This document shows positions 16,229-25,655 of a stretch of 64,000 nucleotides of DNA, in pieces. The notes beneath the pieces were generated by a model. It saw nothing but the letters and a program-made list of their open reading frames with translations, ran no database searches and was not told where the DNA came from. Source of the stretch: Variovorax beijingensis. Lineage in GTDB: Bacteria; Pseudomonadota; Gammaproteobacteria; Burkholderiales; Burkholderiaceae_C. Position 1 is the first letter of the stretch, and the number at the start of each line of letters is the position of its first letter. Both the position numbers and the translations under genes were made by a program. Location: positions 434,001 to 498,000 of the forward strand of contig NZ_RXFQ01000001.1 in assembly GCF_003951285.1 (NCBI RefSeq), given 5' to 3'.

Positions 16229-17134
16229 TCAGACCGGGTCCCAGCTGAACACGTCGGCCGAGCGGTCCAGCGGATGGAAGCTCGCGTGCATGGCGGGCAT
16301 CGCGTGCTCGGCAATGCTCTGCGGGGTCCAGCCTTCGGAGCGGTGGATGGAGCGCACCGGCCGCGGCTGGCTGATGAGCGAGATCTCGTTGTTGCGCACC
16401 GAGAAGATCTGGCCGTTGACCGCGCCGGCCGCATCGCTCGCCAGGTACACCGCGAGCGGCGCCACCTTGGCCGGCGTCATCTGCTTGATCTTGTCGACAC
16501 GGGCGCGCTGCTCGTCGGTGTCGGTGGGAATGGCGCCGATCATGCGGCTCCACGCGAAGGGCGCAATGCAGTTGGAGCGCACGTTGAACTTGAGCATGTC
16601 GAGCGCGATCGACTTCGACAGCGCCACGATGCCGAGCTTGGCCGCTGCGTAGTTGGCCTGGCCGTAGTTGCCGATGAGGCCGGAGGTCGAGGTCATGTGC
16701 ACCATCGCGCCCGAGTTCTGCTCCTTGAAGTGCGTGGCGGCCGCGCGGCTCACGTAGTAGGCGCCGTACAGGTGCACCTTGAGCACGGCGTCCCACTCGT
16801 CGACCGACATCTTGTGGAAGAACCGGTCGCGCAGGATGCCGGCGTTGTTGACCACCGCATCGATGCGCCCGAAGCTCTCGACCGCGCATTCGACGATGCG
16901 CGCCGCGCTGGCCGCATCGGCCACGCTGTCGGTATTGGGCACGGCCTGTCCGCCCGCGGCGCGGATCTCGTCGACCACCTGCTGCGCGGGGCCGGCGCTG
17001 CCGCCCGCACCATCAAGGGCCGCACCGATGTCGTTCACCACCACCTTCGCGCCATGGCTCGCCATGGCCAGCGCGATGTCGCGCCCGATGCCGCCGCCCG
17101 CGCCGGTGACGACGACTACTTTTCCTTCAACCAT
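16229..17134 (-). CDS. SDR-family (3R)-hydroxyacyl-CoA dehydrogenase-like oxidoreductase
   Basis: The 301-residue short-chain dehydrogenase has the cofactor-binding TGAGGGIGRDIALAMA (residues 10-25), VNDIG at the end of strand 2, NNAGI (97-101) and the catalytic set Ser in TSTSGLIG, Tyr-x3-Lys in ANYAAAKLG. The inserted GAALDGAGGSAGPAQQVVDEI segment is typical of the dehydrogenase domain of peroxisomal multifunctional enzyme type 2. An NAD-dependent (3R)-hydroxyacyl-CoA oxidation is therefore likely. The ~50-residue C-terminal tail after the SDR core is also seen in bacterial relatives. It is transcribed alone, 95 bases before the LysR pair on the same strand. Confidence 0.85.
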   Translation of the reverse strand: MVEGKVVVVTGAGGGIGRDIALAMASHGAKVVVNDIGAALDGAGGSAGPAQQVVDEIRAAGGQAVPNTDSVADAASAARIVECAVESFGRIDAVVNNAGILRDRFFHKMSVDEWDAVLKVHLYGAYYVSRAAATHFKEQNSGAMVHMTSTSGLIGNYGQANYAAAKLGIVALSKSIALDMLKFNVRSNCIAPFAWSRMIGAIPTDTDEQRARVDKIKQMTPAKVAPLAVYLASDAAGAVNGQIFSVRNNEISLISQPRPVRSIHRSEGWTPQSIAEHAMPAMHASFHPLDRSADVFSWDPV

Positions 17135-17218
17135 GTGTGTCTGCTCCGGATAGCCGCCCGCAGTGTCGCGGGCAGTTCCAGAATGCCACAGGGCCCGGGC
17201 TGCGGGTTCCGGATTTCC

Positions 17219-17246
17219 GAAGAGGGGCTTCGGCGGCGCCCTCTTC
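17219..17246 (-). terminator. Hairpin after queF
   Basis: GAAGAGGG (17219-17226) pairs with CCCTCTTC (17239-17246), extendable by an inner G-C pair, with a GC-rich loop. It begins two bases beyond the queF stop codon on the minus strand. There is no long T-run, so terminator strength is uncertain, but the position at the end of the three-gene operon is right. Confidence 0.55.
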
Positions 17247-17248
17247 CC

Positions 17249-18127
17249 TTATTGCCGCGCGGTGCGGACGTTCGGCGGCAGCGCCTGCGGCCAGCTGGTG
17301 CGGAACGGATTGATGTCGAGTCCGCCGCGCCGCGTGTAGCGCGCATACACCGCGAGCTTGTGGGGCTGGCAGCGGCGCCAGATGTCGGTGAACATGCGCT
17401 CCACGCAGGGTTCGTGGAACTCGTTGTGGTTGCGAAAACTCACGATGTACGCGAGCAGGCCGGCCTGGTCGATGGCCGGGCCGCTGTAGCGGATCTGCAC
17501 GCTGCCCCAGTCGGGCTGGCCGGTGACGAGGCAGTTGCTCTTGAGCAGGCGGCTGGTGAGCGTTTCGTTCACCGGCGGCTGGGTGCTGTCGCTCGACAGC
17601 AGCTCGGGCGCGGGCTGGTAGTGGGTGCACTCGATGTCGAGCCGGTCGAGGTCCAGGCCGTCGAGCTCGTGCACCGGCTCGCGGTCGAACATGTCGGGTG
17701 CCAGCAGCTTCACGCCGATGCCGGCCGATTGGTCGCTGCCGCGCCAGAGCGCCTCGGACAGGTCGGTGCGCAGGCGGTCGCGCACGGCCTCGGCGCTCGC
17801 GAAGGCGCTGCTGTTGAAGCTGTTGAGGTACAGCTTGAACGACTTGCTCTCGATGATGTTGGGCGTTTCGCAGGGGATGGTGAAGTGCGCGATGGCCAGT
17901 TGCGGCTTGCCGCGCAGGTTGAGCCAGCTCACCTCGAAGGCGGTCCAGAGATCGGCGCCGAAGAAGGGCAGCGCGCCGGCGGCGATGCCCATGGCTTCGC
18001 GCTGGGTGCTGCGCGCAATCGGAAAGAGCAGGGTCGGGTCGTACCGGTCGGCATAGGCCGAGGCGCGGCCCAGCTGCGACTGCTCGGGCGTGTTGGGGTT
18101 GGTGGGGGGAATGTTGTCCAGGCTCAT
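17249..18127 (-). CDS. queF: NADPH-dependent 7-cyano-7-deazaguanine reductase QueF
   Basis: The 292-residue enzyme reduces preQ0 to preQ1, the last free-base step toward queuosine in tRNA. It is the long two-domain (E. coli-type) QueF. The preQ0-binding and NADPH region has [16 protein letters not shown] (~90-105). The catalytic pair is Cys199 in [15 protein letters not shown] and Asp206, and the C-terminal part has [19 protein letters not shown]. The start overlaps the stop of the alpha/beta hydrolase gene as ATGA. Other queuosine synthesis genes (queC, queD, queE) and a preQ1 riboswitch are not visible nearby. Confidence in function is high. Confidence 0.96.
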   Translation of the reverse strand: MSLDNIPPTNPNTPEQSQLGRASAYADRYDPTLLFPIARSTQREAMGIAAGALPFFGADLWTAFEVSWLNLRGKPQLAIAHFTIPCETPNIIESKSFKLYLNSFNSSAFASAEAVRDRLRTDLSEALWRGSDQSAGIGVKLLAPDMFDREPVHELDGLDLDRLDIECTHYQPAPELLSSDSTQPPVNETLTSRLLKSNCLVTGQPDWGSVQIRYSGPAIDQAGLLAYIVSFRNHNEFHEPCVERMFTDIWRRCQPHKLAVYARYTRRGGLDINPFRTSWPQALPPNVRTARQ

Positions 18128-19023
18128 GGCTTGTGATGTTCTTCGGCCGCGTGCAGGAACGGCGCGATGTGGTGGGCGAGGATGGCGCAGATCTCGGGCG
18201 GCAAATCGTGGCCCATGCCGGGAATGCTGACGAACTTCGCGCCCGGAATGCGCTTGGCGGTGTCCAGCCCGCAGGCCATCGGCACCAGCGCATCGGCTTC
18301 ACCGTGCAGCACCAGCGTCGGGCACTTGATGCGCGGCAGCACCTCGGGGCGGCGCGCGTCGGCGCCAATGGCGAGCATCTGGCGGAACATGCCGGCCGGG
18401 CGGTAGGCGCGGCGCATGCTGAAGCGGAGGCGCTCGGCCAGCGCCTCGGTGCTCTGCGGATAGGCAGGGCTCTGGATGATCCTGAGCAGCCGGATGCTGT
18501 GCGCCACCAGCTCGGCCTCGCCGCCGCCCAGCGGCCGGCGCAGCAGCATGGCGGCCACGTCGCTGCGCGGTCCGGGCAGGCCGCGTGCGCCGCTGGAGCT
18601 CATGATGCTCACGAGGCTGGCCACGCGATCGGGCGCTTCGGCGGCCAGGTGCTGCGCGATCATGCCGCCCATCGAGGCGCCGATGACGTGCGCCTGCTTG
18701 ATGCCCAATGCGTCGAGCACGCCCAGCGAATCGCGCGCCATGTCCTGCAAGGTGTAGGCCGAGCGCACCTGCAGGCCTAGGCGCTGGCGGATGCTCTCCC
18801 ACACGATGTTGCCGGTGCCCGCATGGTCGAAGCCCTGGCTCAGGCCGATGTCGCGGTTGTCGTGGCGCACCACGCGAAAGCCCGCATCGACCAGCGCCTG
18901 CACGAAGTCCTGCGGCCAGCCCACCAGCTGCATGCCCAGGCCCATGATGAGCAGGGCCACCGGGCGGCCTTCGCCGCCGGTGTCGTCGACCTCGATCTGC
19001 AATCCGTTGGCCAGCAGCTTCAT
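18124..19023 (-). CDS. Alpha/beta hydrolase
   Basis: The 299-residue protein has the alpha/beta-hydrolase fold: [40 protein letters not shown], and a nucleophile elbow GASMGG (Ser ~126). The acid Asp lies in [11 protein letters not shown] and the His in [11 protein letters not shown]. The overall pattern resembles the aclacinomycin-methylesterase/RdmC-like or small-ester hydrolase groups. No export signal is visible. It lies between the prolyl-hydroxylase-like gene (19 bases upstream) and queF (ATGA overlap), so it is co-transcribed with both; I see no metabolic link. The ATG at 19023 is the first in-frame start after the upstream gene's end. Confidence 0.88.
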   Translation of the reverse strand: MKLLANGLQIEVDDTGGEGRPVALLIMGLGMQLVGWPQDFVQALVDAGFRVVRHDNRDIGLSQGFDHAGTGNIVWESIRQRLGLQVRSAYTLQDMARDSLGVLDALGIKQAHVIGASMGGMIAQHLAAEAPDRVASLVSIMSSSGARGLPGPRSDVAAMLLRRPLGGGEAELVAHSIRLLRIIQSPAYPQSTEALAERLRFSMRRAYRPAGMFRQMLAIGADARRPEVLPRIKCPTLVLHGEADALVPMACGLDTAKRIPGAKFVSIPGMGHDLPPEICAILAHHIAPFLHAAEEHHKP

Positions 19024-19042
19024 GGCGCTCCTGTCTGTTTGT

Positions 19043-19882
19043 TTATTTGAATTCGCGTTCGCGCAGCCACTTGGTGGCCACCCACTTCTCGCCTGCGAGC
19101 ACGGGTGCGCCGCCATGCAGCGTGCGGGTGGCGGGGTCGGGTTCCTCGTAGCTGAAGAACACGCCGGTGCCGCGCACGGGCGCCACTTCCAGGCCCACGT
19201 CGGGGAAGGTGGTGGCGCCGCCCTGCCCGGGCTCCTGCAGGTACATCACGAGCGTGGCCACGCGCTGGCCGCCGCGCTTGAGGATGGTGGGCGTGCCGGG
19301 CTCGCCGGGATCGAAGTAGTCGTAGTGCGGACGGTACTGGGCGCCGGGCGCATAGCGCAGGATCTGCAGGCCTTCGCCAAACTCCACCGGCCAGCGCAGC
19401 AGCGCGGCAATGCGTTGCTCGAGGCGCGCGACGATGTCGTTCTCGCCGCGCTCGAAGAACATGCCTTCGCTGGTGCGGTCGACGTTGAGCACCTCGCCGC
19501 CGGTGCGCGTCTCGACCGTGAGCGAGCGCGCCAGCCGCACCCGCGCCGCGGCGATCAGCCCTTCGCACTCATCCGGCGACACCAGGTTGCCGAACACGAC
19601 GACGCGCGGATGCCGCATGGTCTGCAGCACCTGCACGCGGCGGTCGCCCGCGTCGATGTAGAGCGGCGCGCCTTCGAGGTCGGGGCCGGGCATCTCGGTG
19701 CGCCGCGGCCTGGCCACTTCCACGTGGGGAAAGCCGGCCTCGAGCTGCGCCAGCGCAAGGTCGGTGGCCGCATCCTGCCACCCGGCCGCGCGCATCGAGG
19801 CGCGCAGCGCGGGCACCGAATGCCCTGCCGCAAGCTGCGACACCAGCCATTCCCGGAGCTCCGGACTGATCGGTTGAGACAT
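19043..19882 (-). CDS. 2-oxoglutarate/Fe(II) oxygenase, prolyl 4-hydroxylase-like
   Basis: The 279-residue protein carries the catalytic domain of bacterial prolyl 4-hydroxylase-like dioxygenases. The iron ligands are His186 and Asp188 in YRPHYDYFD and His256 in RTLHGG, and Lys266 in EKWVATKW would bind the 2-oxoglutarate carboxylate. The strand motif GLQILRYAPGAQ precedes them. Residues 1-60 form a separate small N-terminal helical region. Such enzymes hydroxylate proline in proteins or peptides; the target here is unknown. The ATG at 19882 is preceded by AGGAG about 9 bases upstream. It leads an apparent operon with the hydrolase and queF. Confidence 0.9.
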   Translation of the reverse strand: MSQPISPELREWLVSQLAAGHSVPALRASMRAAGWQDAATDLALAQLEAGFPHVEVARPRRTEMPGPDLEGAPLYIDAGDRRVQVLQTMRHPRVVVFGNLVSPDECEGLIAAARVRLARSLTVETRTGGEVLNVDRTSEGMFFERGENDIVARLEQRIAALLRWPVEFGEGLQILRYAPGAQYRPHYDYFDPGEPGTPTILKRGGQRVATLVMYLQEPGQGGATTFPDVGLEVAPVRGTGVFFSYEEPDPATRTLHGGAPVLAGEKWVATKWLREREFK

Positions 19883-19949
19883 TTCTTCAGTACTCCTCCA
19901 TGCTGAAGCGGGCCCCGCAAGGCATGAAACCGCCACGGCCCCTTCCAGG

Positions 19950-20040
19950 AACACCGCGGATCCGGCTTTGCCGGGCCGCCGGTGTTGCCCCCTGGAAGGG
20001 GGTTGGCGCAGCGACACGAAGTGCGCGAAGACTGGGGGTC
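19950..20040. repeat. Structured intergenic repeat, copy 2
   Basis: The same three-hairpin architecture as the element at 12988-13073: AACACCG (19950-19956) with CGGTGTT (19980-19986) enclosing CCGGCTTTGCCGG; CCCCC TGGAA GGGGG (19988-20002); GCGCA (20006-20010) with TGCGC (20022-20026). The core TCCGGCTTTGCCGGGCCGCC is nearly identical in the two copies, while the outer stem differs but stays paired. It abuts the stop codon of yaaA on the minus strand. Confidence 0.75.
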
Positions 20041-20824
20041 ATCCTAGTTTCCTTCTGAACACCAGCCTTTCGGCCGTCGACACCGTGGCATCGAAACCAT
20101 AACCTTCGAGATCGAATTTTTCCAGCGCCTTGGGCGTGGCCGCCTTGTGCAGCACCGCCCAGCGCGCCAGCAGGCCGCGGGCGCGCTTGGCGTAGAAGCT
20201 CACGATCTTGTACTTGTCGCCCTTCCATTCCTCGAACACGCATTCGACCACGCGCGCCTTGAGCGCCTTCCGGTCCACCGAGCGGAAGTACTCCTGCGAG
20301 GCCACATTGACCACCACGGGCGTGCGGTCCGCCGCCAGCCGCTGGTTCAGGTGCTCCGCGATGCGCGAGCCCCAGAAGGCATACAGGTCCTTGCCATGCC
20401 GATTGGCAAGCGGCGTGCCCATCTCCAGCCGGTAGGGCTGCAACAGGTCGAGCGGACGCAGCAGGCCGTAGAGGCCGCTCAGGATGCACACGTGATCCTG
20501 CGCCCAGTCCAGCTGCGCGGGCGTGAGCGAGCGCGCATCGAGCCCGCCGTAGACGTCGCCGTCGAACGCGAAGGCGGCCTGGCGGGCGTTCTTCGGCGTG
20601 CTCTTGCCGGACCAGGCCTGGTAGCGCGCCACGTTGAGCGCGGAGAGCTTGTCCGACAGGTGCATGAGCTCGGAGATCTGCTGCGGCGACTTCTCGCGCA
20701 GCAGCTTGATCAGTTCGGCCGAGGGGCCGCGGGGGGCTTCGAAATAGGGTTGGGTGGCGGGGATTTCGGTAGGAACGGGGGTGTCGTAGTCGAGCGATTT
20801 CGCAGGGGAGAGCAGGAAGAGCAT
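20039..20824 (-). CDS. yaaA: Peroxide stress protein YaaA (DUF328/UPF0246)
   Basis: The 261-residue protein begins [18 protein letters not shown], the hallmark of YaaA. That protein lowers free iron and limits Fenton damage under H2O2 stress in E. coli and binds DNA. Other family blocks are FNGDVYxGL-like [53 protein letters not shown] and [17 protein letters not shown]. The ATG at 20824 gives the usual family length. It is divergent from valS with 107 bases between. A possible OxyR site was not identified. Confidence 0.95.
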   Translation of the reverse strand: MLFLLSPAKSLDYDTPVPTEIPATQPYFEAPRGPSAELIKLLREKSPQQISELMHLSDKLSALNVARYQAWSGKSTPKNARQAAFAFDGDVYGGLDARSLTPAQLDWAQDHVCILSGLYGLLRPLDLLQPYRLEMGTPLANRHGKDLYAFWGSRIAEHLNQRLAADRTPVVVNVASQEYFRSVDRKALKARVVECVFEEWKGDKYKIVSFYAKRARGLLARWAVLHKAATPKALEKFDLEGYGFDATVSTAERLVFRRKLG

Positions 20825-20931
20825 CCCGGAATTATGTGGGGTGGGGCTGCCCCGGGGCGGCCCCGGTAAAATCGCCGGCCATCCCATCTTGTCCCCACGG
20901 CACCCCCGAAGGCGCCGCTTCTGCATTTCCC

Positions 20932-23811
20932 ATGAGCGAACCCACCACCCCTTCCGCCCAGCCTGGACTGGAGAGCCTCTCCAAGTCGTTCGAACCCGCC
21001 GCCATCGAGGCGCACTGGGGCCCCGAGTGGGAGAAGCGCGGCTACGCCAAGGCCGGCTTCCGCGGCACGCAGCAGCCCAAGGAAGGCGCCGATTCGTTCG
21101 CCATCCAGCTGCCGCCGCCCAATGTGACGGGCACGCTGCACATGGGCCATGCGTTCAACCAGACCATCATGGACAGCCTCGCGCGCTACCACCGCATGAA
21201 GGGCGACAACACGCTCTGGGTGCCGGGCACCGACCATGCGGGCATCGCGACGCAGATCGTGGTGGAGCGGCAGCTGCAGGAGCAGAAGATCAGCCGCCAT
21301 GACCTGGGCCGCAAGAACTTCGTGGCACGCGTGTGGGAATGGAAGGAAAAGTCGGGCAACACCATCACCAGCCAGATGCGCCGCATGGGCGACACGGTCG
21401 ACTGGAGCCGCGAATACTTCACGATGGACGACGACCTGTCGAAGGTGGTCACGCAGACCTTCGTCTCGCTCTACGAGGAAGGCCTGATCTACCGCGGCAA
21501 GCGCCTGGGCAACTGGGACCCGGTGCTCAAGACCTCGGTGAGCGATCTCGAAGTGGAAAGCGAAGAGGAAGACGGCTCGCTCTGGCACATCGCCTACCCG
21601 CTGGCAGACGGCAGCGGCACGCTCACGGTGGCCACCACGCGGCCCGAGACCATGCTCGGCGACACGGCCGTGATGGTCCACCCCGAGGACGAGCGCTACC
21701 GGCAGCTGATCGGCAAGCAGGTGCGGCTGCCGCTCGTGGACCGGCTGATTCCCATCATTGCCGACGACTACGTCGACAAGGAATTCGGCACCGGCGTGGT
21801 CAAGGTCACGCCCGCGCACGACTACAACGACTATGCGGTCGGCCAGCGCCACAAGCTCGAGCTGATCGGCATCCTGGCGCTCGACGCCACCATCAACGAC
21901 AACGCGCCCGAGAAGTACCGCGGCATGGACCGCTTCGTGGCGCGCAAGGCCATCGTGGCCGACCTCGATGCGCTCGGCCTTTTGGTCGAGGTGAAGAAGC
22001 ACAAGCTCATGGTGCCGCGCTGCGCGCGCTCGGGCGCCATCGTCGAGCCGATGCTCACCGACCAGTGGTACGTGGCCATGTCACGGCCCGGCGCCGACGG
22101 CCAGTCGATCGCGCAGAAGGCCATCGACGTGGTGAAGTCGGGCGAGGTGCGCTTCGTGCCCGAGAACTGGGTCAACACCTACAACCACTGGATGGAGAAC
22201 ATCCAGGACTGGACCATCTCGCGCCAGCTCTGGTGGGGCCACCAGATCCCGGCCTGGTACGACGAAGACGGCAAGGTGTACGTGGCGCACGACGAGGCCG
22301 AGGCACAGGCCAAGGCGCCGGGCAAGACGCTTCGCCGCGACGAAGACGTGCTCGACACCTGGTATTCGTCCGCGCTGGTGCCCTTCTCTTCGCTCGGCTG
22401 GCCCGAGAAGACCAAGGAACTCGAGCTGTACCTGCCCTCGAGCGTGCTCGTGACGGGCTACGACATCATCTTCTTCTGGGTCGCCCGGATGATCATGATG
22501 ACCAAGCACTTCACCGGCAAGGTGCCGTTCAAGGACGTCTACATCCATGGCCTGGTGCGCGATGCGCAAGGCAAGAAGATGAGCAAGTCCGAAGGCAACG
22601 TGCTCGACCCGGTCGACCTGATCGACGGCATCGCGCTGCCCGAGCTGCTCGACAAGCGCACCCAGGGCCTGCGCAAGCCCGAGACCGCGCCCGCGGTGCG
22701 CAAGAACACGCAGAAGGAATTTCCCGAAGGCATTCCGGCCTTCGGCGCCGATGCGCTGCGCTTCACCTTCGCGTCGCTCGCCTCGCTCGGCCGCAGCATC
22801 AACTTCGACAGCAAGCGCTGCGAGGGCTATCGCAACTTCTGCAACAAGCTCTGGAACGCCACGCGCTTCGTGCTGATGAACTGCGAAGGGCAGGACTGCG
22901 GCCTGCGCGAGCACACGAAGGAAGAGTGCAAGGTCGGCGGCCCGGCGCACGGCTACCTGAAGTTCAGCCGCGCCGATTTCTGGATCGCATCGCGGCTGCA
23001 GCGCGCCGAGGCCGAAGTGGCCAAGGGCTTCGAGGAGTACCGGCTCGACAACGTGGCCAACGCCATCTACCAGTTCGCCTGGGACGAGTTCTGCGACTGG
23101 TACCTGGAGATCGCCAAGGTGCAGATCCAGACCGGCGACGATGCACAGAAGCGCGCCACGCGCCGCACGCTGATCCGCACGCTCGAGGCGTTGCTGCGCC
23201 TCGCGCATCCGGTGATTCCGTTCATCACCGAGGAGCTCTGGCAGAAGGTGGCGCCCGTCGCCGGACGCGAGGGCGAATCGATCATGGTCGCGGCCTACCC
23301 GAAGAGCCAGCCCGAGAAGATCGACGAAGCGGCCGAAGCGCATGTGGCGCGCCTGAAGGCGCTGGTCGATGCCTGCCGCACGCTGCGCGGCGAAATGAAC
23401 GTGTCGCCCGCGGTGCGCCTGCCGCTCTATGCAGTGGCCGACGATGCCGAAGGCGCGGCCTTCCTGCGCGATGCGGCGCCGGTGCTGCAGGCACTGGCCA
23501 AGCTGAAGGAAGTGAAGGTCTTCGACGACGAGGCTTCGTGGTCGGCGGCGGCCGAAGCGGCGCCCGTGGCCGTGGTCGGTACGGCGCGCCTGTGCCTGCA
23601 CATGGAGATCGACAAGGCCGCCGAACGCGCGCGCATCGGCAAGGAAATTGCCCGCATCGAGGGCGAGATCCTCAAGGTGAATGGCAAGCTCGGAAATGAA
23701 GCCTTTGTGGCTAAGGCACCGCCGGCCGTGATCGAACAGGAGCGCAAGCGCCTGGCCGATTTCAGCACCACGCTGGAGCGTCTTCGCGACCAGCTTGTGC
23801 GTCTCGGCTGA
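20932..23811 (+). CDS. valS: Valyl-tRNA synthetase
   Basis: The 959-residue class I synthetase charges tRNA-Val. The HIGH-type motif is HMGH (residues 70-73) in [16 protein letters not shown] and the KMSKS motif is at ~549-553 in [11 protein letters not shown]. The editing (CP1) domain includes [19 protein letters not shown]. Other landmarks are WCISRQ-like [17 protein letters not shown], and the C-terminal arm (~880-959) rich in Lys/Glu ([21 protein letters not shown]) that forms the coiled coil contacting tRNA. The ATG at 20932 yields a normal N-terminus. It is followed by a hairpin (23843-23870) and galU. Confidence 0.98.
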   Translation: MSEPTTPSAQPGLESLSKSFEPAAIEAHWGPEWEKRGYAKAGFRGTQQPKEGADSFAIQLPPPNVTGTLHMGHAFNQTIMDSLARYHRMKGDNTLWVPGTDHAGIATQIVVERQLQEQKISRHDLGRKNFVARVWEWKEKSGNTITSQMRRMGDTVDWSREYFTMDDDLSKVVTQTFVSLYEEGLIYRGKRLGNWDPVLKTSVSDLEVESEEEDGSLWHIAYPLADGSGTLTVATTRPETMLGDTAVMVHPEDERYRQLIGKQVRLPLVDRLIPIIADDYVDKEFGTGVVKVTPAHDYNDYAVGQRHKLELIGILALDATINDNAPEKYRGMDRFVARKAIVADLDALGLLVEVKKHKLMVPRCARSGAIVEPMLTDQWYVAMSRPGADGQSIAQKAIDVVKSGEVRFVPENWVNTYNHWMENIQDWTISRQLWWGHQIPAWYDEDGKVYVAHDEAEAQAKAPGKTLRRDEDVLDTWYSSALVPFSSLGWPEKTKELELYLPSSVLVTGYDIIFFWVARMIMMTKHFTGKVPFKDVYIHGLVRDAQGKKMSKSEGNVLDPVDLIDGIALPELLDKRTQGLRKPETAPAVRKNTQKEFPEGIPAFGADALRFTFASLASLGRSINFDSKRCEGYRNFCNKLWNATRFVLMNCEGQDCGLREHTKEECKVGGPAHGYLKFSRADFWIASRLQRAEAEVAKGFEEYRLDNVANAIYQFAWDEFCDWYLEIAKVQIQTGDDAQKRATRRTLIRTLEALLRLAHPVIPFITEELWQKVAPVAGREGESIMVAAYPKSQPEKIDEAAEAHVARLKALVDACRTLRGEMNVSPAVRLPLYAVADDAEGAAFLRDAAPVLQALAKLKEVKVFDDEASWSAAAEAAPVAVVGTARLCLHMEIDKAAERARIGKEIARIEGEILKVNGKLGNEAFVAKAPPAVIEQERKRLADFSTTLERLRDQLVRLG

Positions 23812-23842
23812 CACACGCCGGCCTGGGCAAGGTTTAGCATGG

Positions 23843-23870
23843 CAACGACGGCATTTCCGTGCCGCCGTTG
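23843..23870 (+). terminator. Hairpin between valS and galU
   Basis: CAACGACGGCA (23843-23853) pairs with TGCCGCCGTTG (23860-23870) with one A-C mismatch and a 6-base loop, 32 bases after the valS stop and 50 before galU. No U-tract follows directly, so it may be a weak terminator or part of the galU leader. Confidence 0.45.
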
Positions 23871-23920
23871 ATCCATCGAACCTTCTTCTTCAACTGAACG
23901 AACAGACGCCCAAATTGTCC

Positions 23921-24811
23921 ATGCCCACTCCCTCGACACGCATCCGCAAGGCCGTATTTCCTGTTGCAGGTTTCGGCACCCGCTTTCTGCCCGCCACCAA
24001 GGCGCAGCCCAAGGAAATGCTGCCGGTTGTCGACAAGCCACTCATCCAGTACGCGGTTGAGGAAGCCTACGCGGCGGGCATTCGCGACATGATTTTCGTA
24101 ACTGGCCGAAACAAACGTGCCATCGAAGACCACTACGACACCGCCTACGAACTCGAGAGCCAGCTCGAGGCCAGCGGCAAGCTCGAACTGCTCAACATCG
24201 CGCGCTCGGTCATGCCCGACGACATGACCTGTTCCTATGTGCGCCAGCCGCGCATGCTGGGGCTCGGCCATGCGGTGCTGTGCGCCGAACACCTGGTGGG
24301 CAACGAACCCTTCGCCGTGCTCCTGGCCGACGACCTGATGGTCGGCCCCGTTGGCGGTGCACCTGTGCTCGCGCAGATGACGGCCGCCTTCGGCAAGCTC
24401 GGTGCTTCAGTGCTCGCGGTGCAGGAAGTGCCGCTCGAACACGTCAAGCGCTACGGCATCGTGGCGGGCGAATCCATCGGCGACGATCTCGTGAAGGTCG
24501 ATCGCATGGTCGAAAAGCCCAAGCCCGAAGTCGCACCCTCGCGCCTTGGCGTGGCGGGCCGCTACATCCTCACGCCCGGCGTGTTCGACGAGATCCGCAA
24601 CCAGCCCAAGGGCGCGGGCGGCGAGATCCAGCTCACCGACGGCATCGCGGCGCTGATGAAGAAGGAATCGGTCTACGCCTATGCCTACAAGGGCACGCGC
24701 TACGACTGCGGCAGCAAGGAAGGCTTCCTGCAAGCGACGGTGGAACTTGCGCTGGCGCACCCCGAAGTCGGTGCGCAGTTCCGCGAATACCTCAAGAGCC
24801 TGGAGCTCTGA
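23921..24811 (+). CDS. galU: UTP--glucose-1-phosphate uridylyltransferase
   Basis: The 296-residue enzyme makes UDP-glucose from UTP and glucose-1-phosphate for cell-surface polysaccharide synthesis. The nucleotide-binding signature [21 protein letters not shown] occupies residues ~14-35 (read here in two parts: [12 protein letters not shown] and [10 protein letters not shown]). [26 protein letters not shown] with the metal-binding Asp pair, and [19 protein letters not shown] follow. Length and motifs are normal for bacterial GalU. It is followed by a strong intrinsic terminator, so it is monocistronic or the end of a valS transcript. Confidence 0.97.
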   Translation: MPTPSTRIRKAVFPVAGFGTRFLPATKAQPKEMLPVVDKPLIQYAVEEAYAAGIRDMIFVTGRNKRAIEDHYDTAYELESQLEASGKLELLNIARSVMPDDMTCSYVRQPRMLGLGHAVLCAEHLVGNEPFAVLLADDLMVGPVGGAPVLAQMTAAFGKLGASVLAVQEVPLEHVKRYGIVAGESIGDDLVKVDRMVEKPKPEVAPSRLGVAGRYILTPGVFDEIRNQPKGAGGEIQLTDGIAALMKKESVYAYAYKGTRYDCGSKEGFLQATVELALAHPEVGAQFREYLKSLEL

Positions 24812-24815
24812 AGAA

Positions 24816-24845
24816 AAAGGGCCCCGACGGGGCCTTTCTCTTTTC
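24816..24845 (+). terminator. Intrinsic terminator after galU
   Basis: A stem GGCCCC (24820-24825) with GGGGCC (24829-24834), loop GAC, is flanked by A-run and followed by TTTCTCTTTT. It starts about 5 bases after the galU stop codon. The convergent TusA-like gene ends at 24852, so the A-rich upstream side could also serve the opposite strand. Confidence 0.88.
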
Positions 24846-24851
24846 TGGCGC

Positions 24852-25079
24852 TCAGCGCCTCTTCAGCACATGGACGAAGTCGCTGCCGATCGTCTGCTGC
24901 TCGACCAGTTCGTTGCCGGTCTGCCGCGCAAAGGCCTGGAAGTCGCGCAGCGAACCCGGGTCGGTCGACACCACCTTCAGCAGCTGGCCGCTCGCCATGT
25001 CGTTGAGCGATTTCTTTGCCTTGAGAATGGGCAGCGGGCAGTTCAGGCCCCGCGTGTCGAGTTCGCGATCAACCTGCAT
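24852..25079 (-). CDS. TusA-like sulfur carrier/sulfurtransferase
   Basis: The 75-residue protein has the TusA/SirA fold signature: strand VDRELDTRG, then LNCPLPILKAKKSLNDMASG with the active-site Cys of the CPxP motif (Cys14), and TDPGSLRDFQAFARQTGNELVEQ. TusA proteins carry a persulfide for tRNA thiolation, molybdenum cofactor or sulfur oxidation; several paralogues exist in betaproteobacteria, so the exact partner is unknown. Its start overlaps the Nudix gene stop by 11 bases, and cysM is upstream, so all three are co-transcribed. The cysteine synthase neighbour is consistent with a sulfur-handling role. Confidence 0.9.
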   Translation of the reverse strand: MQVDRELDTRGLNCPLPILKAKKSLNDMASGQLLKVVSTDPGSLRDFQAFARQTGNELVEQQTIGSDFVHVLKRR

Positions 25080-25647
25080 TCTTCGGCTCCTCGGGTGGCA
25101 GGTTCAAGCCGCGCCGACGCTCCTCGTTCTCAGCCGCGGTAAAGAACACCGGCTCGTGCCCCCGGGTGCGCAGCCAGTCGGCCAGCGCATAGCCGGTGCC
25201 CGCGGGCCAGCACTTGAGGTCAGGCAGGTCGTAGAGGCGGTAGTCCAGCAGCTCGGGCGAAAGCTTGATCTCGCCATCGGCCACCACGTGGTAGGCGATG
25301 ATGATCTGGTTCATGCGCTGGAAGTCGTACGCGCCGACGAGCTTGGCCGCGCTCACGTCGAGGTTGGTTTCTTCCTTGACCTCGCGCGCAATGCCTTCCT
25401 CGGGCGTTTCGCCGGCTTCCATGAAGCCGGTGATCAGCGCGTACATCTTCACCGGCCAGGCGGCGTTTCGCGCCAGCAGCACCTGCCCGCGGTACTCGAC
25501 GATGGCCGCGAGCACGGGCGTGGGGTTGTTCCAGTGCGTATGGCCGCAGGACGGGCAGCGCAGGCGCTCCTTGGGACCGCCGTCTTCCATCAGCGCGATC
25601 CATTCGAGCGGCGTGGCGCAGGCCTGGCAGAACTTGGGGTGGGCCAT
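25069..25647 (-). CDS. Nudix hydrolase with N-terminal zinc ribbon (NudC-like)
   Basis: The 192-residue protein has a zinc ribbon of two CxxC pairs (FCQACATPLEW and LRCPSCGHTHW, residues ~6-45) followed by a Nudix domain. The Nudix box is GFMEAGETPEEGIAREVKEETNL (~85-107; the final Gly position is Asn, otherwise intact, including REVKEE). The combination resembles NADH pyrophosphatase NudC, but the long N-terminal domain is absent and I do not see the SQPWPFPxS motif. The substrate could therefore be another nucleoside diphosphate derivative. It lies 8 bases after cysM and overlaps the TusA-like gene. Confidence 0.88.
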   Translation of the reverse strand: MAHPKFCQACATPLEWIALMEDGGPKERLRCPSCGHTHWNNPTPVLAAIVEYRGQVLLARNAAWPVKMYALITGFMEAGETPEEGIAREVKEETNLDVSAAKLVGAYDFQRMNQIIIAYHVVADGEIKLSPELLDYRLYDLPDLKCWPAGTGYALADWLRTRGHEPVFFTAAENEERRRGLNLPPEEPKNAG

Positions 25648-25655
25648 GGCTTCTG

